Part shown: piece by piece, positions 34,801-40,010 of the stretch
Layout of the letters: each line of letters begins with the position of its first letter
Position numbering within the stretch: position 1 is the first letter of the stretch
From: Steromphala cineraria
Lineage: Eukaryota; Mollusca; Gastropoda; Trochida; Trochidae
Length of the DNA: 64,000 bases
Assembly: GCA_916613615.1 (NCBI GenBank)
Contig: OU744731.1
Span: 53,815,289 to 53,879,288 of the forward strand
Direction: 5' to 3'
Translations under genes and position numbers: made by a program
The notes under the pieces: model-generated
The model's database searches: none
Seen by the model: only the letters and a program-made list of their open reading frames with translations
Told to the model about the DNA's origin: nothing

Positions 34801-36140
34801 ACAGCATAATGTTTTTTTTCATATATTTTATACCATGATGCTATTGCATATTTGTTAAACCCACAAGCATTGTTTTAAAAAGATGTAAAAGAATTGTCAT
34901 GTCATAGAATGCAAAGATATGCCATGTAAAAAAACACGATGGGGAAATCGCCTCAGAAAATGACTTCAAACAAACGATATATCCTGTTTGAAGTTTATGG
35001 TTATCAAGGAGTTTGTTATCATATTATTATCATTATATTATCTAATTTAAGTTACAACCATTTCAACTATTTCTGTACCTTTTTTTTGGTCACCAACCCA
35101 TACACATAAATACTAGATTTATTCGTGTTCTCACATCAGAGAAAGCAGGGTGCGGAATGCGACATAAATACTAGTTTTATGTATGTACTCACATCAGAGA
35201 AGACAGGGGTCGAAATGCGACATAAATATTAGTTTTGTGTGTACTCACATCTGAGAAGACTGGGTCGAAATGCGACATAACTACTAGTTTTATGTATGTA
35301 CTCACATCAGAGAAAGCAGGGGTCGAAATGCAACATAAATACTAGTTTTATGTATGTACTCACATCAGAGAAGACAGGGGTCGAAATGCGACATAAATTT
35401 TAGTTTTGTGTGTACTCACATCTGAGAAGATTTGGGTCGGAATGCTTGAGTCTACTGTTGTGGTAGAGAACATCTCCAATACTTTCAAAGAACGTGACAT
35501 CCTCAGGCTCATCAGCATCGTCCTCGAAGGATAATTCCCTGGATCTAGCTCGATTAAACTGTCCTCTTTGCTCTCTTTCAGCCGGTTTTCCAGTGGTAGA
35601 AGGATGTCGCTCTAGGGAGTGTTGAGCATACGTCTTCCGTAGAGTCTGATGTTGAGGAACTGGCGGTTGTTGCGGAGCAGACGATTTGCCTGCAGCAGAC
35701 GACAGTTGTGGAGCAGACGATGATTTGTGGAGTTTTGCATGAACAAACTTTGTCAGCCGTTCGACGATATTTTTATAGTCGGACTCATTGTATAGACGCA
35801 ACCGTGTCGCATCTTTGTAAACTTTGGGAAGATCGCGCGGTGTTGATTTGGTGTTGATGTACACATACTTAGCCTGATACCGTTCATTTACTAGGATCTG
35901 TTCCACAGGGTTCAGCTTTTTAACCATCTCAGGGCACAAATGAATGACGGTATAGAAGTTCAATTCAACTTTCTCCTTGAATTTGTCCTTAAACGACCCG
36001 AAGCCATAATCCCCTCTCCCCTCTTCAACACAGACGACATCTTTCTTTTCCAGGTCCTCACACATACGGATAAACTGTTCAACACAGTCGGGATCATCGC
36101 AAGTGACAATATGAACTCCTGGGTCGAACGAGTCACCCAT
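9654..36140 (-). CDS. Gene A: TIR-like / helical / tandem pseudokinase scaffold protein, 18 coding exons, 1,653 aa
   Basis: Coding exons in transcript order: 36140-35420, 29399-28810, 28433-28265, 27991-27644, 26992-26808, 25474-25252, 24676-24498, 23789-23630, 22277-22204, 21079-21061, 20146-20013, 18752-18615, 18195-17995, 16633-16530, 14923-14779, 14264-14098, 12504-12326, 10879-9654. All have GT/AG borders, phases join throughout, and the sum is 4,962 nt including TAA. Domains: TIR/SEFIR-like (about 8-138), helical ARM-like region (about 241-590), pseudokinase 1 (about 590-858), pseudokinase 2 (about 925-1185), Tyr-rich linker (1186-1245), repeat and Pro-rich tail (1246-1653). No signal peptide or membrane segment is seen, so it is probably cytosolic. 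Both kinase domains lack key catalytic residues, so a scaffold or adaptor role is inferred. The start ATG has a good context (AACAATGG) and an in-frame stop lies 48 nt upstream. The weakest joint is exon 9-10-11, where other splice choices also keep the frame. I know no named orthologue. Confidence 0.85.
10446..10745 (-). repeat. 24-bp coding minisatellite (octapeptide SQYQATS[G/R])
   Basis: About 12 tandem 24-bp units inside gene A exon 18, each encoding SQYQATSG, SQYQATSR or a close variant. The unit has no stop codon in several frames, which explains the long overlapping open frames on both strands here. Confidence 0.9.
12326..12504 (-). CDS. Gene A exon 17: tyrosine-rich acidic linker
   Basis: Residues 1186-1245. 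Closely spaced tyrosines lie in acidic surroundings (VEDIYNDADDIYEYEDI and SQVYDIGDI), as in SH2-docking segments of adaptor proteins. Acceptor TTGACTTCAG, donor GTAAAT, phase 2 in and phase 1 out. Confidence 0.83.
12690..12795. repeat. SINE 3'-domain fragment
   Basis: The words GGTACCCATTTT, CTGCTGGGTGGACTGAG and AAGTGCCTTGCCTAGGGACACAA recur in the SINE at 45580-45690. Such a domain is shared by several animal SINE families. No tRNA head is attached here. Lies in intron 16-17 of gene A. Confidence 0.5.
13145..13277. repeat. Long palindrome A with GGA loop
   Basis: Arms of about 65 bp (TGTATACGAAATATCAGC / GCTGATATTTCGTATACG). The centre is CGAG-GGGGC-GGA-GCCCC-CGAG, centred at 13211, with the two CGAG words exactly opposed. 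A further CGAG/CAAG pair lies mid-stem. Lies between gene A exons 16 and 17. Confidence 0.85.
13917..13970. repeat. Fragment of the CTAAAACGCCAG palindromic MITE
   Basis: Shares CCTAAAACGCCAGTTTTCGA and GAACTGTCA with the fuller copies at 21231 and 24029. Confidence 0.5.
14098..14264 (-). CDS. Gene A exon 16: pseudokinase 2 C-terminal lobe
   Basis: Residues 1131-1185. RPSECPQEIYELLKLCW and RHDRPSM match the end of tyrosine-kinase-like domains closely (RP..CP.E.Y.L...CW....RP.F). The structural CW and Arg are kept, so this lobe probably folds normally. Acceptor ATCCATAG, donor GTACGT, phase 2 out. Confidence 0.88.
14779..14923 (-). CDS. Gene A exon 15: pseudokinase 2 APE motif and helix F
   Basis: Residues 1082-1130. 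RRSAPEVIHGGTYSTACDVF is a clear APE plus helix F segment (family form: RWMAPEVI..G.YS..SDVWSF). The split Arg codon with exon 14 is in phase. Acceptor GCCCAACAG, donor GTGAGA, phase 0 out. Confidence 0.87.
15040..15840 (+). pseudogene. Non-LTR retrotransposon RT relic
   Basis: Left of the minisatellite the frame reads MDLYWLPT(stop)ARVQHKVLSL; right of it YHHTAPDYLVGLVTKHNP. Together this is the LHWLPV..RI.YK.L.L.YK..H..AP.YL motif that follows the RT domain in CR1/L2/Jockey-type LINEs. It carries a stop, and its middle has expanded into tandem repeats. Confidence 0.6.
15066..15793. repeat. 52-bp minisatellite, 14 copies
   Basis: Fourteen contiguous units starting CCTGAGCCAGAGTTCAACAC, differing by a few substitutions (GTGTTACCA / GTGTAACAA variants). 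It has grown from a piece of a LINE RT relic. Lies in intron 14-15 of gene A. Confidence 0.92.
16142..16208 (-). repeat. tRNA-derived SINE head or tRNA pseudogene
   Basis: On the minus strand GTAGCTCAGTCGGCAGAG (A box and D arm) is followed by GCGTTCGATTCCC (B box and T arm). The anticodon stem does not pair cleanly, so a working tRNA is unlikely. Confidence 0.45.
16530..16633 (-). CDS. Gene A exon 14: pseudokinase 2 DFG-equivalent segment
   Basis: Residues 1048-1081. The DFG position reads SEL (1051-1053) in VYFSELAYM, so the metal-binding Asp is missing. An acidic activation-loop-like segment follows. Acceptor TCCTTGAAG, donor GTAAGA, phase 2 out. Confidence 0.82.
17995..18195 (-). CDS. 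Gene A exon 13: pseudokinase 2 degenerate catalytic loop
   Basis: Residues 981-1047. GNLQSLV opens helix D, and LVKLHGRRWIHGALSSRNI matches the catalytic-loop region. HRD is replaced by IHG (1028-1030), while the downstream Asn is kept (1036), a pattern seen in pseudokinases. The acceptor GTTGACAG is the only one nearby that keeps phase 0. Donor GTATGT. Confidence 0.82.
18615..18752 (-). CDS. Gene A exon 12: pseudokinase 2 N-lobe
   Basis: Residues 935-980. TKLVVKEE gives a strand-3-like Lys (942). A helix C segment follows, then DHVIVVKYEDGEAL, which fits strand 5 and the hinge. No glycine-rich loop is visible. Acceptor CACTTCAG, donor GTAAAT, phase 0 at both ends. Confidence 0.85.
19084..20042. 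repeat. 58-bp minisatellite spanning the gene A exon 11 donor
   Basis: About 16 tandem units of 58-59 bp (plus-strand words CTCTGAATACCGTGGATATC and AAATAACTTAGTATATAC). On the coding strand each unit holds the last ~25 nt of exon 11 and its GTATATAC donor. Confidence 0.9.
20013..20146 (-). CDS. Gene A exon 11: linker into pseudokinase 2
   Basis: Residues 890-934. An acidic, Met-rich linker (KMCMAEMEADSEEMP) runs into NTRLLYKIPTVFRVIE, the first strands of the second kinase fold. The acceptor is either CTATAG (used here) or CAACAG ten bases on, depending on exon 9/10 splicing. The last ~25 nt and the donor GTATATAC are repeated about 16 times downstream as a minisatellite. Confidence 0.7.
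21061..21079 (-). CDS. Gene A exon 10: 19-nt microexon
   Basis: A 19-nt exon between acceptor TTATTTCAG and donor GTGAGT adds about six linker residues (GPAGEF). It is supported only by its splice sites and by frame bookkeeping. Skipping it is possible with another exon 11 acceptor. Confidence 0.45.
21231..21424. mobile_element. Palindromic MITE, copy 1
   Basis: Inverted arms of about 70 bp: CATCTTCCTACGCAAAGCCT and its complement at the right end. Shares sequence with 24029-24286. GTCACC lies close to both ends and may be a target duplication. Intronic in gene A. Confidence 0.65.
22204..22277 (-). CDS. Gene A exon 9: inter-kinase linker
   Basis: Residues 859-883, a short linker (motif TVNDFPNLSRMEYGD). 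Acceptor ATCGTTTAG is in phase with exon 8 and gives Ser at the junction. Donor GTAGGT is used here; GTATTT four bases further on is a possible alternative that would shift the exon 10 frame. Confidence 0.6.
23298..23530. repeat. Palindromic element F, related to 31850-32216
   Basis: Shares GAGGGCAGTCATATCGAGG, CCCTAGGGCAAAATATCAC and the ACTATGTTTACGACA arms with the element at 31850. Its central loop has decayed (CTCTCCCTCGGG). A TTCG/CTCG pair is opposed in mid-stem. Confidence 0.65.
23630..23789 (-). CDS. Gene A exon 8: pseudokinase 1 C-terminal helices
   Basis: Residues 806-858. IKRGTKKLPQERCIPTKVF matches the kinase helix G to H region (RG.KLP.P..CP..VY), and DRLSLSEA stands where RPSF would be. 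The canonical CW tryptophan and the buried Arg-Pro are lost. Acceptor TTTCTGCAG. The chosen donor (A then GTAGGT) is the one that keeps exon 9 open. Confidence 0.8.
24029..24286. mobile_element. Palindromic MITE, copy 2
   Basis: Left arm CCATCTTCCTACGCAAAGCT and right arm CTTTGCGTAGGCCGAAGC. Same family as 21231-21424, with a longer spacer. Intronic in gene A. A degraded tRNA-like A box (TAGCCGAACAGG) precedes it at about 23944. Confidence 0.6.
24498..24676 (-). CDS. Gene A exon 7: pseudokinase 1 APE motif and helix F
   Basis: Residues 746-805. TRWSAPESL is the APE motif of the activation segment, and SDNWMVGHLIYEVITHG is the helix F signature (normally SDVWSFGVLLWE..). LPYSDL follows as in tyrosine kinases. 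The split codon with exon 6 gives Asp. Acceptor TTATCCAG, donor GTAAGG, phase 0 out. Confidence 0.87.
25252..25474 (-). CDS. Gene A exon 6: pseudokinase 1 catalytic-loop segment
   Basis: Residues 672-745. Helix E is followed by IVHRDITASSF. HRD is kept at 709-711, but the metal-binding Asn of HRDxxxxN is Ser, and the DFG position reads RFD (730-732), so catalysis is doubtful. The acceptor (CATACAACAG) and the first bases of the exon are repeated about eight more times upstream in the intron as a minisatellite. Donor GTAAGT, phase 1. Confidence 0.87.
25474..26130. repeat. ~80-bp minisatellite spanning the gene A exon 6 acceptor
   Basis: About nine units spaced 79-83 bp (plus-strand words GAGAAGAGCACCTGTTG and TTATATTTCTTATCATACG). 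On the coding strand each unit carries an ACAACAG acceptor followed by the first ~25 nt of exon 6. Confidence 0.88.
26808..26992 (-). CDS. Gene A exon 5: pseudokinase 1 N-lobe
   Basis: Residues 610-671. The motif LKSQRHILPLFAF matches the kinase pattern L(R/K)HPNILPLxG after helix C. IPVFYVTEDYSQPNLKQ matches strand 5 and the hinge of tyrosine-kinase-like domains. Acceptor CTTCCAG, donor GTAAAA, phase 1 in and phase 0 out. Confidence 0.85.
27644..27991 (-). CDS. Gene A exon 4: end of helical region, start of pseudokinase 1
   Basis: Residues 494-609. Acceptor TTTTACAG, donor GTACTT; the split codon with exon 3 gives Glu. Helical to about residue 570. The last 40 residues (motif DSWLKLPVGRVSERTML) sit where a kinase N-lobe begins, but no GxGxxG glycine loop is present. 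Confidence 0.85.
28018..28060. repeat. GATGATAAT microsatellite
   Basis: Short run of GATGATAAT-type triplets in the intron just upstream of the gene A exon 4 acceptor. Confidence 0.7.
28265..28433 (-). CDS. Gene A exon 3: helical region
   Basis: Residues 438-493. Acceptor CATTCACAG, donor GTAAGA, phase 0 in and phase 1 out. A helix with the motif HEAFLTLTNLL continues the ARM-like region, followed by a basic stretch and a second hydrophobic helix ITSFLKSV. Confidence 0.85.
28604..28676 (+). repeat. tRNA-derived SINE fragment
   Basis: A-box-like TAGCCGAATCGG and a perfect B box GGTTCGAATCC (28653-28663) lie only about 35 bp apart, too close for an intact tRNA of this type. Intron 2-3 of gene A. 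Confidence 0.45.
28810..29399 (-). CDS. Gene A exon 2: helical (ARM-like) region
   Basis: Residues 241-437. The exon completes the codon split at exon 1 (T+TT, Phe), has acceptor CTCAACAG and donor GTATGT, and ends in phase 0. The sequence is almost all amphipathic helix, including SQIALIREKAQQVFMKIL and VDHNKP loops, like ARM/HEAT repeats. Intron 1 (about 6 kb) separates it from the TIR-like exon. The ARM label is a fold-level guess. Confidence 0.85.
29630..29780. mobile_element. Palindromic MITE with GAAATACAAGTATATGGA ends
   Basis: Left GAAATACAAGTATATGGA and right TCCATATATTTGTATTTC are inverted. Further in, CGTTTCGGT is opposed to ACCGAAACG. A diverged relative lies at about 26660-26760 (ACCGAAACGTGCAATATAGA). 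Confidence 0.6.
29901..30047. repeat. Long palindrome B with GAA loop
   Basis: Exactly 72 + 3 + 72 bp. Arms begin GGTTACCAG and end CTGGTAACC. The loop GAA (29973-29975) is closed by CCGC/GCGG. CGAG words sit exactly opposite each other at 29965/29980 and again at 29911/30034. Lies in intron 1 of gene A. Confidence 0.92.
30168..30290 (+). repeat. tRNA-headed SINE-like unit, copy 1
   Basis: A box TGGACTACTGGT (30218) and B box GGTTCGAATCC (30261-30271). It is preceded by GGAGAGCGGAATAGA, which is shared with the next copy. The anticodon arm does not pair well, so it is not called as a functional tRNA. Confidence 0.5.
30410..30540 (+). repeat. tRNA-headed SINE-like unit, copy 2
   Basis: A box TGGTCTAATGGT (30469-30480) and B box GGTTCGAATCC (30513-30523), with the same leader GGAGAGCAGAATAGA as copy 1. 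The two B boxes are 252 bp apart, so this looks like a tandem pair. Confidence 0.5.
30822..30980. repeat. Long palindrome C with GCA loop
   Basis: Arms of about 78 bp (TTTTTGCCGAATATCATTTC and complement), centre at 30901. The loop GCA is closed by GGC/GCC. CGAG is exactly opposite CGAG at 30892/30907 and again at 30864/30935. Confidence 0.92.
31850..32216. mobile_element. Palindromic element E, inserted in an older repeat
   Basis: The inner palindrome (about 32060-32210) has arms ATGACATACTATGTTTACG. On the minus strand its centre is CGAG-C-GAGA-G-CGAG. A mid-stem CTCG at 32165 is exactly opposite CTTG at 32105. The older repeat at 6670 lacks the insert (TTATTTGTAAATATGCTCC), which shows the empty site. 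Confidence 0.8.
32400..33842 (+). pseudogene. LINE 3' end with C-terminal zinc finger
   Basis: 33370-33726 encodes MTKLRIGMVRLQVELGRYSN and CRVCKLDHIEDEFHFIMVCP, the conserved C-terminus of a group of invertebrate non-LTR retrotransposons (C..C....EDE.HF...C). AATAAA and an A-rich tail follow at 33783-33842. The RT domain upstream is gone or unrecognisable, so the left limit is uncertain. Confidence 0.65.
34256..34352. mobile_element. Short hairpin MITE
   Basis: Inverted ends GGGCCCCCTTTCACAAAG and CTTTGTGAAAGGGGACCC around about 60 bp. No coding capacity. Confidence 0.6.
34415..34770. mobile_element. 356-bp TTAA-flanked MITE, copy 1
   Basis: Ends AGGGGTAGTATCACGTTTTT and AAAAACGTGCTACTGCCCCT, with TTAA at 34411 and 34771. 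Same family as 47660, 55829 (truncated) and 60434. The TTAA target suggests piggyBac-type mobilisation. Intron 1 of gene A. Confidence 0.82.
35131..35425. repeat. ~58-bp minisatellite spanning the gene A exon 1 donor
   Basis: Six units spaced 54-60 bp, counting the real junction (plus-strand word ACTCACATCAGAGAA). On the coding strand each unit carries TTCTCTGAT followed by a GTGAGTAC donor. Confidence 0.9.
35420..36140 (-). CDS. Gene A exon 1: start codon and TIR/SEFIR-like domain
   Basis: Residues 1-240. The first 138 residues alternate predicted strands and helices in the TIR/SEFIR order: strand VHIVTCD, a helix, strand VVCVEEG, a helix, then a hydrophobic strand FYTVIHLCP, then YVYINT. 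The WCxxE-like motif of NADase TIR domains is not visible, so it may be non-catalytic. Residues 139-240 are a Ser/Gln/Pro-rich linker ending in an acidic patch. The exon ends one base into a codon at a GTGAGT donor. That donor has been copied several times just downstream in a minisatellite. Confidence 0.85.
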
Positions 36141-37436
36141 TGTTGGAATCTCACATTCAAATTCCAATGGTTGACAGTTCAATCTTTAATGTTAATTCCA
36201 TTCAATCTGTACATACAAAGCTACGAGCTATATCACACAATCCATATGCTATATTCAATTTGACCTATATAGTAATTAAGGCATGACTCATTCTTGTCGT
36301 TTTATACAGGGAAGATCCGGAATCAGTCATGTCAACTAGCACAGATTCTCGAAAAGAAGGCAAGGTTCAGTCCAGAATGTAAACCCTTATATCGTAAATA
36401 ATCCTTGAGCACTTCCGGTATGCCATGGCCTGCCTATCTGACAGTTCAATGTAGTCGCCTCTCCGTGTTAGATCATATCTCAATGGTTGCGTCACGTGTT
36501 CTGAAGATTCGTAACCGTGCCTTTTCAATATACTATAAAACACGACCGATTGAAAATGACAGGATCATCTCTATTAACGGAGATAGAGACACGGGAAAAC
36601 CCGTGACATACCTCTCCTTGAGACGGCGTTTCGCTGAAAGGGGACGGACAGGTTACATCGATATCTGCTATCAAGCGTGACTCCGCAACTAATGTCACTA
36701 TTATAAACAGTTGACAAGAATAGACAAGTATAAAGCAATGTGGCTCGTACATTTAACCTGACACTCTCCGGAGGCCTAACGTCGTACTAGTGCACCCGTA
36801 ATCGCAAAATAAGTTGTTTAAATCACTGTTAGAAGATAACAGAAAGTGTTTTTAAGTATAGGATATATTGTTTCCCATTGAAGGATATCACAATGGGAAT
36901 TTACGTATTTACACATTTGCATGATATCTTATTTTACAAAGTGATTATATCTCAGGGTGCCTCTAAGTGTTTTAAGTATAGGTTTCTCGACTCCCATCTT
37001 AGGTTATAACAATGTGAATTTACGACAGAACGTTATGTATTTAGTAACTATTTACATATTTACATGATATTTTATTTTACATCGCGATTATGCAGGGCAC
37101 TGCAATTAATATTTACAGTTTAAAGCATGCAATGCATACACTTTACATTGCATAGCCGGATGCGCGCACTTCAATGTAACTTCACAAATGTGTTGATGCT
37201 TGGTTATTCAGGTCGCATTGAGGACTTCACGACAGCATTCACATAGTGTATAGTCTGTGTCAATAGTGAATGAAGATATAACGGGAATGACACGAATTAA
37301 GTAGTTTATTGCGTACGTCAGAAGACTATGGGCCCGTTGACATACATTTGAAACAACATATTAAACAAGGTATAGACGAGACATATAGTATTAACAAAAC
37401 ATACACTGTGATCATTAAAAGTAAATATATAAATAC
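36141..37436. other. Upstream flank of gene A
   Basis: The promoter and 5' UTR of gene A should lie here on the minus strand, but I cannot place a start site. An imperfect tandem duplication (about 36845-36950 and 36968-37090, shared words TTTTAAGTATAGG and CATGATAT.TTATTTTACA) is present. Confidence 0.35.
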
Positions 37437-37526
37437 ATACACACCTACATACATACATACATACACACCTACATACATACATACACACCTACACCTACAC
37501 ACACACACACTCACACACACACACAC
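37437..37526. repeat. ATAC/CA microsatellite
   Basis: Runs of (ATAC)n, CACACCTAC and (CA)n. Confidence 0.95.
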
Positions 37527-37907
37527 GGAATCGTTGGTATTACTGGATACCCCGGACCGTTGGTCGGGGGTATAATTATAAAGTATTTAGGTTCATATTT
37601 GTTTTTAACAGTTCATCTCTTAGAGACATGGCATAGGTTACATACTCTGTCAAAACGCGCAAATATATTACAGAAAATATGAATTTTATACTTATCACTA
37701 TCAAAATCAAAACAAGATTAGGCCCTACTTTCATATAATACACTCGAGGGCAAACGAAACGAAACCATATAAAATGCATAATAGGTTAAGCCAAGAGTGG
37801 CTGAAACAGGCTTATATTTCATGTCTTCAAGAGCCAACTGAACTAAGTTCTTAATTTTAAAGCTATATCTGTTGATGCTTTTGAAAAACACGCCTTTCAC
37901 AAAAAGA

Positions 37908-40010
37908 TATCGTCTTATATTTAGTTATTGGCTGGACGAGCAAGATGACCAAGGTTGAAATAATGCTTAAAACTGTAAATTTTAATACACTTAATTTTCG
38001 GAGTGAAAAAATGAGAGTGATGTTAACATCATTATTCAAAAACTAAAATGAAAGGAATAAACATAAAAGATATAACATGTTAAAATCGGTATGTCCGCTT
38101 CTGAATTCTATCTCGTCAATAACTAAATTATTTTTTTCTTTTATAGGATAATTGTTGATTGATCTGAAATGTACATTTGTAAGTTTACCATACAGAGGAC
38201 ATAGGATGAAATGTGGAAATAAATGATTTTGTTGACTGAGGTTGACTGAGATGGCAACAAGATTTTATGGACGCTTTACTTTAATTCATTTCGTCAATAT
38301 CTTACATGGTTTCTGATATATTGGTAAATATTTATCTACTGACAACTGACCATTTCATTTTGAAAGGAAAATGTGTAAATAGTGCGCATCTTGCTACTAA
38401 TAAAATAGATTTTTGCTACAATTTGGACAAAAAGTGGTGTTTCTGTTCTATTCTTATCAAGAAAAATCTCAAAGGAATCATATATTTTCCCAATTTATTG
38501 TACAAATTTTGTAGGAATCTGTTGACCTCTGTTTTACAATCCTAAAACGGTAAGATGGAAATGTTTCCAATGTGGTACAAACAAACTTTTACATGTGCAT
38601 TGTATGAAACAACCCAATGTAAATGCCACAGGAACCATGTTTATTTGTAATTCATATTAAGAATCAAGTGACTCAGATGATACTGTCTTTTGCTTTGTAA
38701 GATAGGCACTGAAAGGAAGGCCTACATTCCTCAATGAATATTGACTATATGTTAAAAAATGTAATATGATGGTGTTAAAACTGTAACATTACTATTTTGG
38801 ATTTGATGTCATTAAACAGTATATATCACTTATTTGTGAACAAAAGAGGTTAGAGTTGTATTCATTGAAATTTGTATCCATTTCACAATAAAGATCCAAA
38901 TCCAATTTTTGATATATTGTTCATTTCACTACATACCTCATATACATACAGGTTAATACATAAATACAAGAGATTGTTTGCATGGAGTGTTATATGTGAA
39001 CATTGGAGTGATCAGATAGGAAAGGGATCCGTATAAATATAAAAAATGAAAGAAATTAGTTGTGATTTGGCAATGCACTCCTCCAATGAGAGAAGAATAC
39101 TAGAATGCTTTTCCGTAATAGGTCGGACACAAAATGTCATCGGACGGAGGGACGGAGGGACAGACGGACGTAATCGTCGTTATTACTATATACCCTCGAC
39201 CAAGCTCTCATCATGTTTATGTTCTGTTTACTGGGGATCGCTAATAACTGAATTCCATTCCTTAATGTTTATGACTTCAAGTTTGTACCAAAAGTCATGT
39301 TATTAGTTATATATATATTACTGTCAAAGATTATCATCAATCGTAAAAATATCCTGTGATATATTTATAGGGGCGGATATATATACAGGATTTTTGTTTG
39401 TGAGGAGTCGTCCTTCAGGTTTGTATCTCAAGTAAAACTATATTGAATTTATTAATTCGGATGAAAAAAATATTTTGATTTAAGTTTCCTCTCAAAACCT
39501 TTTTGGTATACTTTTAGCAGTAATGAGAAAAAAAGAATCTCAAATTGACAATTTTTTTAACTCGATTGAAAGGGGTGGGACCCCCACACACCTTTCTATA
39601 AATATCATTCTCAACACAAATCGAAGAAAGAAAAGCTGGATACCCTCTGATGCAGAAATTCTATTGGAATTTACTGTCCTTCACTGGAATTTGCATCCAA
39701 AATATATCGTATTCTCAAAATGAAAGAACAAGAGCTTAATCATCCTTCAAAGAATGCTTTTAGGCGTTTTTTGGTTTATGTTAAAAAATGAAATTTATTC
39801 ATTAACAAAGAAGACATGTGGAAATCAATAAACGTGCCTATTTACCACATGTTGGGGACGGCGATAGTGTAAATTCTATTCCTTACCTCTGCCTACATTA
39901 AACGAAGACATATAAACAAACACCAATTATTTTATTCAAGCTACTGCAGATATGTTTATTGTAAACGTGCCATAACTTAATACATCACATGTTTCGTATT
40001 CAGCTCAAAC
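37908..40010. repeat. Large dispersed repeat, copy 1
   Basis: Homologous to 58067-61205 in the same order: GGCTGGACGAGCAAGATGAC, CAACAAGATTTTATGGACGC, TTTACATGTGCATTGTATGA, AATAAAGATCCAAATCCAA, then ATTTTATTCAAG.TACTGCAG at 39930. About 940 bp (38985-39925) is present only in this copy. The AATAAAGATCCAAATCC block looks like a retroelement 3' end. Confidence 0.75.

Noticed and set aside
36141..36182. Extension of gene A exon 1 upstream of ATG 36140
   Set aside because: The open frame extends only through a TTG codon before an in-frame TAA. The ATG at 36140 has a better initiation context.
39523..39723. 66-codon open frame as a gene
   Set aside because: Low-complexity, AT-driven and inside a block present only in one copy of a dispersed repeat.
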